Assembly (NCBI GenBank): GCA_031398745.1
Contig: JANNNX010000025.1
Span: 1-48,347, forward strand
Reading direction: 5' to 3'
Length of the DNA stretch: 48,347 nt
Source: JANNNX01 sp031398745
GTDB lineage: Bacteria; Actinomycetota; Acidimicrobiia; Acidimicrobiales; CADCSY01
In this document: piece after piece, positions 26,915-34,003 of the stretch
How the letters are laid out: every line of letters begins with the position of its first letter
Numbering within the stretch: position 1 is the first letter of the stretch
Notes under the pieces: generated by a model
The model's database searches: none
The model's input: only the letters and a program-made list of their open reading frames with translations
What the model was told of the DNA's origin: nothing
Made by a program: the position numbers and the translations under genes

Positions 26915-29377
26915 ATGGCAGACGCCATCGCCGTTTCAGGTCCCGTCTCCGGGACCGACAAGACCCTGTCCTTCGAGACGGGCAAGCTCGCCGCGCAGTC
27001 GCAAGGGGCCGTCGTGGCTCGACTGGGCGAGACCACCGTCCTGGTGACGGCCAACGCCGCCAAGGGCATCCGGGAGGGCATCGACTTCTTCCCGCTGACC
27101 GTCGACATCGAGGAGCGGATGTACGCCGCCGGGAAGATCCCGGGGTCGTTCTTCCGCCGCGAGGGGCGACCGACCGACTCGGCCGTCCTCACCTGCCGGC
27201 TCATCGACCGGCCGCTGCGCCCCAGCTTCGCCGAGGGGTACCGCAACGAGACCCAGGTCGTGGGCACGATCCTGGGCGCTGACCAGGAGAACCCGCACGA
27301 CGTGCTGGCCATCAACGGCGCGTCGGCCGCGCTGATGCTCTCGGGCATCCCCTTCGATGGGCCGATTGGTGCCGTGCGCCTGGCCTTCGACGTCGACGGC
27401 ACCTGGATCCCGCACCCGACCTACCAGGACGGCGACGCCTCGACCTTCGAGATCGTGGTGGCCGGCCGGCGGGTCCCCGACACCGGCGACATCGCCATCA
27501 TGATGGTCGAGGCCGGCGGGACCGAGAAGGCCTGGGACTACTACCAGGACGGTGCCCCCAAGGTGACCGAGGAGGTCATCGCCCAGGGCCTCGAGGCGGC
27601 CAAGACCTGGATCGGCGAGTCGATCGACCTCCAGCTCGAGCTGGTGGCCAAGCACGGCCCGATCACCCCGTTGGCCTACGAGCCCCAGGTGGACTACGGC
27701 GACGACGTCGCCACCCGGGTGGCGGCCATCGGCAGCGAGCGCCTGGGGGCCGCCCAGTCGATTGCCGACAAGGCCGAGCGTTCGGCGGCCACCAGCGCCG
27801 CCACCGACGCCATCCTGGCCGAGCTGGCCGGCGAGTTCGCCGACCGGACGGGCGAGGTCAAGGCCGCGGTGCGGTCGGTGACCAAGAAGGTCGTCCGTCA
27901 GCGCATCGTCGAGGAGGGTCTGCGCATCGACGGCCGCAAGGCCGCCGACCTGCGCCCGGTGTCGGCGGAGGTGGGCCTCATCCCCACGGCGCACGGCTCG
28001 GGGCTCTTTCAGCGGGGCGAGACCCAGGTGCTCAACGTGACCACCCTGGGCATGCCCCGGATGGACCAGCTGCTCGACACCATCGGCGTCGACGAGCGCA
28101 AGCGCTACATGCACCACTACAACATGCCGCCCCACGCCAACGGCGAGACCGGGCGGGTGGGCAGCCCCAAGCGCCGCGAGATCGGCCACGGCCTGCTGGC
28201 CGAGCGGGCCCTGCTGCCGGTGGTGCCCTCACAGGAGGAGTTCCCCTACGCCCTGCGCCTGGTGTCGGAGGTGCTGGCCTCGAACGGCTCGACGTCGATG
28301 GCCTCGGTGTGCGCCTCGTCGCTGTCGATGATGGACGCCGGGGTGCCCCTCAAGGCCCCGGTCGCCGGCATCGCCATGGGCCTGGTCTACGAGGGCGGCA
28401 CCTACACCACCCTCACCGACATCCTCGGCGCCGAGGACGCCTTCGGCGACATGGACTTCAAGGTGGCCGGGACCGCCGAGTTCGTCACCGCCCTCCAGCT
28501 CGACACCAAGATCGACGGCCTCCCGGCCGACGTCCTGGCCGCCGCTCTGGCCCAGGCCCGCGACGCCCGCTTGACCATCCTCGAGGTGATGGAGATGGCC
28601 ATCGCCGAGCCTCGTCCCGAGGTGTCCGGCACCGCCCCCAAGATCGTGAGCTTCGAGATCCCGATCGACAAGATCGGCGAGGTCATCGGGCCCAAGGGCA
28701 AGGTCATCAACGCCATCCAGCAGGAGACCGGTGCCGACGTCAACGTCGACGACGACGGCATGATCGGCACGGTCACCATCGGCTCGAAGGACGGGGCCGC
28801 GGTGGCCGAGGCCCGTCGTCGCATCGAGCTGATCCTCGACCCGCCGGCCGCGGTGGTGGGCGAGACGTACCCCGGACGGGTGGTCAACATCACCAAGTTC
28901 GGGGCCTTCGTGAACATCCTCCCGGGCCGTGACGGCCTGGTCCACATCTCCAAGCTCGGTGCCGGCAAGCGCATCGACCGGGTCGAGGACGTCCTCGCCC
29001 TGGGCGACGAGATCGATGTGCGGGTCGACGACATCGACCCTCAGGGGAAGGTCTCGCTGAGCCCGGTGGGTGAGGGCTTCGCCCCGCCCGAGGGTTCCGG
29101 TGGGGACAGCGGCGGGGATCGGGATCGGGATCGGGACCGGGACCGGGATCGGGATCGGCCCCCCCGGCGTGAGCCCCGTGAGCCCCGCGAAGCGGCCCGT
29201 AGCGAGGAGCGCGCCGAGCGCCCCAGTGAGGCGTCGACCGTGGCCACCGCTTCCTTCGAGGACGCGTTCGACGCCGAGCTCCGTCAGGAATTCGGCGACC
29301 TCGGCCCCGGCCCGGCGGCCGGTCGCGGCGACCGGGGCGACCGGGGCGGCGAGCGCGGCCCTCGGCGGCGTCGCTGA
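26915..29377 (+). CDS. pnp: Polyribonucleotide nucleotidyltransferase (PNPase)
   Basis: 3'-5' phosphorolytic exoribonuclease. ATG 26915 preceded by GAGAGGAG; 820 aa. The frame back to 26768 crosses the leader hairpins and is not coding. Two RNase PH domains (FRREGRPTDSAVLTCRLIDRPLRPSF in the first; RTEGRKA-type IDGRKAADLRPVS and QRGETQVL in the second), KH domain (KIGEVIGPKGKVINAIQQETG), S1 domain (GRVVNITKFGAFVNILPGRDGLVHISKL). The C-terminal ~100 residues are disordered with an Arg-Asp dipeptide run and an R/E-rich stretch, a likely contact region; actinobacterial PNPases often carry charged tails. Works on the same substrates as RNase J encoded at 37362. Confidence 0.96.
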   Translation: MADAIAVSGPVSGTDKTLSFETGKLAAQSQGAVVARLGETTVLVTANAAKGIREGIDFFPLTVDIEERMYAAGKIPGSFFRREGRPTDSAVLTCRLIDRPLRPSFAEGYRNETQVVGTILGADQENPHDVLAINGASAALMLSGIPFDGPIGAVRLAFDVDGTWIPHPTYQDGDASTFEIVVAGRRVPDTGDIAIMMVEAGGTEKAWDYYQDGAPKVTEEVIAQGLEAAKTWIGESIDLQLELVAKHGPITPLAYEPQVDYGDDVATRVAAIGSERLGAAQSIADKAERSAATSAATDAILAELAGEFADRTGEVKAAVRSVTKKVVRQRIVEEGLRIDGRKAADLRPVSAEVGLIPTAHGSGLFQRGETQVLNVTTLGMPRMDQLLDTIGVDERKRYMHHYNMPPHANGETGRVGSPKRREIGHGLLAERALLPVVPSQEEFPYALRLVSEVLASNGSTSMASVCASSLSMMDAGVPLKAPVAGIAMGLVYEGGTYTTLTDILGAEDAFGDMDFKVAGTAEFVTALQLDTKIDGLPADVLAAALAQARDARLTILEVMEMAIAEPRPEVSGTAPKIVSFEIPIDKIGEVIGPKGKVINAIQQETGADVNVDDDGMIGTVTIGSKDGAAVAEARRRIELILDPPAAVVGETYPGRVVNITKFGAFVNILPGRDGLVHISKLGAGKRIDRVEDVLALGDEIDVRVDDIDPQGKVSLSPVGEGFAPPEGSGGDSGGDRDRDRDRDRDRDRPPRREPREPREAARSEERAERPSEASTVATASFEDAFDAELRQEFGDLGPGPAAGRGDRGDRGGERGPRRRR
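29115..29160 (+). repeat. Hexameric simple repeat in pnp tail
   Basis: Near-perfect iterations of GGGATC/GGGACC encode alternating Arg-Asp residues (seven RD pairs). The alternation of two synonymous variants suggests it arose by slippage; copy number may vary among strains. Confidence 0.8.
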
Positions 29378-30597
29378 ACGTCGAGCTCACCCGGCTGGCC
29401 TCCGGCCTGCGGGTGGTCACCGAGCGGGTCCCCGAGGCCCGCTCGGTGGCCATCGGCTGCTGGGTCGCGGTCGGTGCGCGCGACGAGTCGGCCAATCAGG
29501 CCGGCGCCTCGCACTTCCTCGAGCACCTGCTGTTCAAGGGCACCCAGACCCTCAAGGCGGCCGAGCTGGCCGAGGTGATCGAGGCCGCCGGCGGCGAAAT
29601 GAACGCCTACACCGGCGCCGAGTCGACCGCTTTCTTCACTCGCCTGCCGGCCGACGCCGCCGCTCTGGGCCTCGACCTGCTGGCCGAGGTGGTCCGCGAG
29701 CCCGTGTTCGGTCCGGCCGACGTCGATGCCGAGCGCCACGTCATCCTCGAGGAGCTGACCGCCGCCGAGGACGACCCCGACGACCGGGCGCATGAGCTGC
29801 TGCAGGCGGCGCTGTTTCCCGACCACCCGCTGGGGCGGGAGATCATGGGCACCCGATCGACCATCTCGGCCATGGCGCCGGTCGACATCGCCGGCTTCCA
29901 CCGGGAGTGGTATCGACCAGCCAACCTGGTGTGGTCGGTGGTGGGCCCCGTCGACCACGAGACGGTGGTGGACGAGCTCGACCGTCGCTTCACGCAGGCC
30001 AGAGGGTCGGCGCCCCGACGGACGCCGCCGACCGCGCCGCCCACGCCGGGGGCGGTCGAGCACATGGCTGTCGAGCAGACCCACCTCGCAGTGGGCCTGC
30101 GGGCGCTGGCCGCCACCGACGACGATCGCTTCGCCCTCACCGTGGCCAACCAGGTGCTGGGGGGCGGGACCGCCAGCCGCCTGTTCCAGCAGGTGCGGGA
30201 GGAGCGGGGGATGGCGTACACGGTGTACTCGCAGCCCACCACCCACAGCGACGGGGGCGCCCTGGTCCTCTACGCGGGGACGTCGCCCGAGTGCGCCGAC
30301 GAGGTCCTCGCCACGTTCCACGCCGAGCTCGACCGCCTGGCCGAGGAGCGGGTGCGACCCCGCGAGCTGGAGGTGGCCGTCGGCTACCTGGCCGGCTCGA
30401 TCGCCATCGGGCTCGAGGACCTCGGATCGAGGAGCAGTCGGCTGGCCGGCTCGGTGCTGACCTTCGACGCCGTGATCCCGGTGGACGAGGTGATCGAGCG
30501 CTACCGGTCGGTGACCGCCGAGGACGTGCAGGCGGTGGCCCAGCGGGTCGTCGCTGGGGCCCCCCGAGCCGTGGTCAGGGTCGGCCCCGAGGCCTGA
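29374..30597 (+). CDS. M16 family zinc peptidase (start codon uncertain)
   Basis: Pitrilysin/processing-peptidase-like protein next to pnp, as in Streptomyces. Inverted zinc motif HFLEH followed at the expected distance by EELTAAEDD, then the inactive-like C-terminal half. The nearest conventional start is GTG 29413, which would cut off conserved first-strand residues (ELTRLASGLRVVTERVP). The frame is open upstream only to a CTG at 29374 overlapping the pnp TGA (CTGA), with no ATG/GTG/TTG before 29413; I list the CTG start (407 aa) as more likely, by coupling. From 29413 it would be 394 aa. Confidence 0.85.
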   Translation: MNVELTRLASGLRVVTERVPEARSVAIGCWVAVGARDESANQAGASHFLEHLLFKGTQTLKAAELAEVIEAAGGEMNAYTGAESTAFFTRLPADAAALGLDLLAEVVREPVFGPADVDAERHVILEELTAAEDDPDDRAHELLQAALFPDHPLGREIMGTRSTISAMAPVDIAGFHREWYRPANLVWSVVGPVDHETVVDELDRRFTQARGSAPRRTPPTAPPTPGAVEHMAVEQTHLAVGLRALAATDDDRFALTVANQVLGGGTASRLFQQVREERGMAYTVYSQPTTHSDGGALVLYAGTSPECADEVLATFHAELDRLAEERVRPRELEVAVGYLAGSIAIGLEDLGSRSSRLAGSVLTFDAVIPVDEVIERYRSVTAEDVQAVAQRVVAGAPRAVVRVGPEA

Positions 30598-30598
30598 G

Positions 30599-30659
30599 CC
30601 CCCTTCCGCGTCGCGTTCGGCACCGTGACGGTGCTTTTCGCGACGCGGAACGAAGGGGG
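30599..30659. terminator. Nested inverted repeat with internal terminator, upstream of dapB
   Basis: Outer arms TTCCGCGTCGCG (30604-30615) and CGCGACGCGGAA (30639-30650) are a perfect 12-bp inverted repeat; CCCCCTT (30599-30605) can further pair with AAGGGGG (30653-30659). Inside is GCACCGT-G-ACGGTGC (30620-30634) followed by TTTT, itself terminator-like. Probably terminates the M16 peptidase transcript; forming the outer stem would sequester the T tract. Confidence 0.65.
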
Positions 30660-30676
30660 GACGCGAGACTGCGGCC

Positions 30677-31444
30677 ATGACGATCAAGGTGGGCGTGTTC
30701 GGGGCCGGCGGGCGGATGGGCGCCACGACCTGCGCGGCAGTGGCAGCCGACCCCGAGCTCTCGCTGGTGGCGGCGGTCGACCCCCACCACGCGGGCGAGA
30801 CGATCGGTGGGCTGGCGGTGGTCGGCGAACCCCGAGCCCTCGCCGACGCCGGAGTCGACGTGGCGATCGACTTCACCGAGGCGTCGGCCGCTCGCACCAA
30901 CCTCGAGTGGTGCGCGGCCCACCAGGTCCATGCCGTGGTGGGAACGACGGGTCTCTCCGACGACGACGTGGCGGTGCTGGCGCAGCTGTTTCGCTCGAGT
31001 GGCTGCGCGGTGGTGCCCAACTTCGCCATCGGTGCCGTGCTCCTCATGCGATTCGCGGCCCTGGCGGCACCCTGGTTCTCGACCGCGGAGATCGTCGAGC
31101 TCCACCACGACGCCAAGGTCGACGCTCCCTCGGGAACGGCGCTGGCCACCGCCCGGGCGATGGCCGCGGCGTCCGAGGACTGGAGGGCCGATCCCACCAC
31201 CTCGACCGTGCTCGAGGGAGCCCGGGGCGGGGTCGGGCCGGGTGGCATTCGGGTGCACTCCGTGCGCCTGCAGGGATTGGTGGCGCACCAGGAGGTGCTC
31301 CTCGGCGGGCCCGGAGAGACCCTGACCATCCGGCACGACTCCCTCGACCGGGCGTCGTTCATGCCCGGGGTGATGTTGGCGGTCAAGGCGATGGAGGGGC
31401 GGGTTGGGGTGGTTGTGGGGTTGGACGTGCTGCTCGGGATGTAG
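30677..31444 (+). CDS. dapB: 4-hydroxy-tetrahydrodipicolinate reductase
   Basis: Lysine/diaminopimelate pathway, reducing the DapA product with NAD(P)H. 255 aa. N-terminal VGVFGAGGRMGATTC (nucleotide binding), VVGTTGLSDDD, PNFAIGAVLLM, and the catalytic/substrate stretch ELHHDAKVDAPSGTAL, ending with the RASFMPGVMLAVK segment. The final ~20 codons shift to T/G-rich sequence. Flanked on both sides by complex palindromes; in Streptomyces thyX and dapA follow, here dapA is 5 kb away. Confidence 0.95.
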   Translation: MTIKVGVFGAGGRMGATTCAAVAADPELSLVAAVDPHHAGETIGGLAVVGEPRALADAGVDVAIDFTEASAARTNLEWCAAHQVHAVVGTTGLSDDDVAVLAQLFRSSGCAVVPNFAIGAVLLMRFAALAAPWFSTAEIVELHHDAKVDAPSGTALATARAMAAASEDWRADPTTSTVLEGARGGVGPGGIRVHSVRLQGLVAHQEVLLGGPGETLTIRHDSLDRASFMPGVMLAVKAMEGRVGVVVGLDVLLGM

Positions 31445-31458
31445 TCGTTCTTGGGCCC

Positions 31459-31578
31459 GAGGTGGTGGCGAGCGGCTGCTTCGGGCGCTTTTCGGCCCCT
31501 TCGGGGTCCGAAGGCGCCCTCTCGCAGCCGTTCGCCACCACCTCTCGCGCCACCACCTCTCGCGTCGGCGGCTCTCGC
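31459..31578. repeat. Multi-nested palindrome plus 15-bp tandem repeats downstream of dapB
   Basis: Arms at 31459-31479 and 31524-31544 are 21 nt each and complementary at 20 positions, the other being G-U in RNA. Inside: GGGCGC (31483-31488)/GCGCCC (31514-31519), TTTT at 31489-31492, and CGGCCCC (31493-31499)/GGGGtCCG (31503-31510). CTTCGG (31479-31484) can alternatively pair with CCGAAG (31508-31513). GCCACCACCTCTCGC occurs twice in tandem at 31534-31548 and 31549-31563, with a third degenerate copy ending CTCTCGC at 31564-31578; either full copy can pair with the left arm. The rest of 31445-31630 has no gene. Confidence 0.8.
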
Positions 31579-31630
31579 TCGTGGCGCCTTGCTCCGTCGC
31601 TTGTGTGAGCGGTGGTTGGTAGGAAGGGGT

Positions 31631-32536
31631 ATGGCTTTTCTTGGGTGCGTGGGTGTGGTGTCGCCGGGGGAGATGGGGTCGGGGGTTGGGGGGGCGCTGG
31701 TCGCCGGGGGGTTGCGGGTGGTGACCGTGCTCGACGGGCGGTCGGCCCGGACGGTCGGGCTGGCCGAGCGCTTCGGGATCGAGGATGTCGGCTCCGACGA
31801 CGACCTCGTGGAGCAGGCCGACCTGATCCTGTCGATCCTCCCGCCCTCCGAGGCGGTGGCGACCGCCGAGCGGTTCGCGGCGGCCCTGCGGCGCACCGGG
31901 GCGTCGTGCGCGTTCGCCGACGCCAATGCGGTCGCACCGGCCACCGCGGTGCGGATGGCCGAGATCATCGAAGACAGCGGCAACCCCTTCGTCGACGCCG
32001 GCATCATCGGCGGCCCGCCGCCGTCGCCCTCCAACCACATCTACGCCTCCGGGCCGCAGGCCGAGCTGGTGGGCCAGCTCGCCGAGCACGGCCTGCGGGT
32101 CAGCGTCCTCGACGACCAGGTGGGCCGGGCCTCGGCCATGAAGATGGTCTTCGCCGGCTACAACAAGGGCACCCAACTGCTGGGGGCCGAGATCATGACC
32201 GCGGCGCGGGCCCTCGGCGTCTACGACGCCCTCGTCGCCCAGCTGGGTGACGGTCCGGTCGATCGGCTGGCCGGGATCGAGCGGGGCGCGTCGGGTATCG
32301 CCCCCAAGGCCTACCGCTGGGTGGGGGAGATGGAGGAGATCGCGGCCACCCTCGATGCGGTCGGCCTGCCCGGCGCCACCTACACCGGCCTGGCCGAGCT
32401 GTGCGCCCTCATCGCCTCCACGCCGCTGGCCGACGAGCACCCCGAGGACCGGGTCCGTCGGCCCCTGACCGAGATCGTCGACGTCTTCGTGGCCGCCCTG
32501 GACGCCCGCCCGGGAGCTGAGCAGCCGACCGGTTGA
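31631..32536 (+). CDS. NAD(P)-binding 6-phosphogluconate-dehydrogenase-like protein with DUF1932
   Basis: 301 aa from ATG 31631 (AGGAAGGGG upstream). The N-terminus has the nucleotide-binding turn GVVSPGEMGSGVG and an LSILPPSEAV segment of the beta-hydroxyacid dehydrogenase superfamily; the C-terminal half (SAMKMVFAGYNKGTQLLGAEIMTAARALGV) matches the DUF1932/phosphogluconate-dehydrogenase C-terminal family. The catalytic Lys is plausible in SAMKMV. Substrate cannot be assigned. The first ~30 codons are unusually G/T-rich compared with the rest of the gene, continuing the composition of the preceding palindromic region. It occupies the slot where thyX is often found. Confidence 0.8.
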   Translation: MAFLGCVGVVSPGEMGSGVGGALVAGGLRVVTVLDGRSARTVGLAERFGIEDVGSDDDLVEQADLILSILPPSEAVATAERFAAALRRTGASCAFADANAVAPATAVRMAEIIEDSGNPFVDAGIIGGPPPSPSNHIYASGPQAELVGQLAEHGLRVSVLDDQVGRASAMKMVFAGYNKGTQLLGAEIMTAARALGVYDALVAQLGDGPVDRLAGIERGASGIAPKAYRWVGEMEEIAATLDAVGLPGATYTGLAELCALIASTPLADEHPEDRVRRPLTEIVDVFVAALDARPGAEQPTG

Positions 32537-32546
32537 GCCCGAATTC

Positions 32547-33287
32547 TCAGCGGTCGGGGTGGCGGTGGACCAGGCCCGGGCCGGCCTGGTCCCGGGGCAT
32601 GACCAGCATCGAGTCGATGTTCACGTGGCTCGGGCGGGTCACCGCGAACGTGATGCAGTCGGCGATGTCCGTGGCCGTCAGGGGGTCGACATCGGCGTAG
32701 ACGGCGGCCGCCCGCCCCTCGTCGCCCTTGAAGCGGACCTCGCTGAACTCGGTCTCGACCATTCCCGGGTCGATCTCGGTGACTCGGATCGGCCGGCCCA
32801 GCAGCTCGATACGCAGGACCCGGGTGACGGCTCGCACCCCGAACTTGGAGGCGTTGTAGCCGGCGCCGCCGGCGTAGGCCTCGAGCCCGGCGATCGAGCC
32901 GATCATCACGATGTGGCCGTCGCCGCTGGCCTCCAGGGCCGGGAGCAGGGCCCGGGTCATCCGCATGGGTCCGAGCACGTTGGCTGCGAACATCCACTCC
33001 CAGTCGGCATCATCGGCCCGCTCCACCGGATCGAGGCCGAGTGCCCCCCCGGCGTTGTTGACCAGCACCCGGCACTCGGGCACCTGGGCGCAAAACGCCT
33101 CGATCGACTCGAGATCGGTGACATCGAGGGGAAGGGCGGTGGCACCGATCTCGTCGGCCACGGCCTGCAACCGGTCGAGGCGCCGGGCCCCGATGACGAC
33201 GTCGAAGCCGACGCCCGCCAGTTGGGCCGCGGTGGCGGCGCCGATGCCGCTCGACGCCCCGGTCACTACTGCGATCCCTCGACTCAC
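32547..33287 (-). CDS. Short-chain dehydrogenase/reductase (classical SDR)
   Basis: 246 aa; NAD(P)-dependent oxidoreductase of unknown substrate. Cofactor motif TGASSGIG (9-16), NNAG (77-80), catalytic S131, Y144 and K148 (YNASK), and PGMVETEF after the active site. YdfG-like serine/3-hydroxy acid dehydrogenases share this pattern, but the assignment is not secure. GTG start overlaps the stop of the upstream DedA-like gene (GTGA), so it is the third gene of a minus-strand operon with that gene and the ATPase. Confidence 0.9.
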   Translation of the reverse strand: MSRGIAVVTGASSGIGAATAAQLAGVGFDVVIGARRLDRLQAVADEIGATALPLDVTDLESIEAFCAQVPECRVLVNNAGGALGLDPVERADDADWEWMFAANVLGPMRMTRALLPALEASGDGHIVMIGSIAGLEAYAGGAGYNASKFGVRAVTRVLRIELLGRPIRVTEIDPGMVETEFSEVRFKGDEGRAAAVYADVDPLTATDIADCITFAVTRPSHVNIDSMLVMPRDQAGPGLVHRHPDR

Positions 33288-34003
33288 AGGTGCTCCTCTC
33301 CGTCGCCCCGGGGCGACTCGTCACCGGCCGCCAGCTCTTGCTCGGCAGCCTCGATCTCGGCCTCGATCTCCGACACCGTGCCCAAGGTGCCGGCCCGGCG
33401 GGCCCGCACCGTCGAGATCGACACGGCCACGAAGGCGAGGGCCACCAGCCACCAGCGGTAGCGCTGCATCCAGCCGATCAGGTCGAGCAGCTGGTCTCGG
33501 AAGGCCTCGCCGAGGGCCTTGAACAGCACCAGGCGACAGACCGTGCCCGAGACGTTGAGGACGATGAACCGCCGGACCCGCATCCCGGTGGCCCCGGCCA
33601 ACAAGCACACGTAGCCCGACGGGGCGATGAAGACGATGGCCGGTGCCGCCAGCCGGAACCACCGCAGCAGCAGGCCGACAACGCCAGCCTCCTCGCCGAG
33701 GGCCCGGTCGGCCCAGCGCAGGGCGGCATCGCCGTACTGGACGCCGAGCAGGAACCACAGCGGATCGGACAGGACGAGCCGCAAGAACCCGACCAGGAAG
33801 AACGACCAGGTGTCGACCTGGGGGGCAGCCAGGATCAGGTAGCGGTTGCGGGGCTGCAGGAACATCTGCAGCAGGGGGTGGTCGGTTATGAGGCTGGGAC
33901 CGATGATGTCGGCCACCGTGGCCACCGCCGCGAAGGTGACGAGCGGCGTGAGCAGGATCGGCAGCGGGATGCGTCGCGGCTGGTCGATCGCCCCCTCGGT
34001 CAC
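33284..34003 (-). CDS. DedA/VTT-domain-like membrane protein
   Basis: 239 aa membrane protein. Hydrophobic segments near 15-37, 66-90, 104-140 and 185-200 alternate with a region (FLVGFLRLVLSDPLWFLLGVQYGDAALRW, then IAPSGYVCLLAGATGMRVRRFIVLNVSGTVCR) that resembles the DedA/SNARE-associated VTT core. The C-terminal ~45 residues are acidic and cytoplasmic by inference. DedA proteins have been linked to lipid flipping and membrane potential. GTG start overlaps the ATPase stop. Similarity is moderate, so the family call is tentative. Confidence 0.65.
   Translation of the reverse strand: MTEGAIDQPRRIPLPILLTPLVTFAAVATVADIIGPSLITDHPLLQMFLQPRNRYLILAAPQVDTWSFFLVGFLRLVLSDPLWFLLGVQYGDAALRWADRALGEEAGVVGLLLRWFRLAAPAIVFIAPSGYVCLLAGATGMRVRRFIVLNVSGTVCRLVLFKALGEAFRDQLLDLIGWMQRYRWWLVALAFVAVSISTVRARRAGTLGTVSEIEAEIEAAEQELAAGDESPRGDGEEHL

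Noticed and set aside
29115..29160. Possible CRISPR-like repeats in pnp
   Set aside because: Repeats are 6-bp units coding alternating Arg-Asp within an intact gene; there are no spacers.
29284..32040. 918-codon open frame on the minus strand
   Set aside because: It lies opposite the M16 peptidase and dapB, both clear genes, has no recognisable domain, and such frames arise by lack of stop codons in high-GC DNA.
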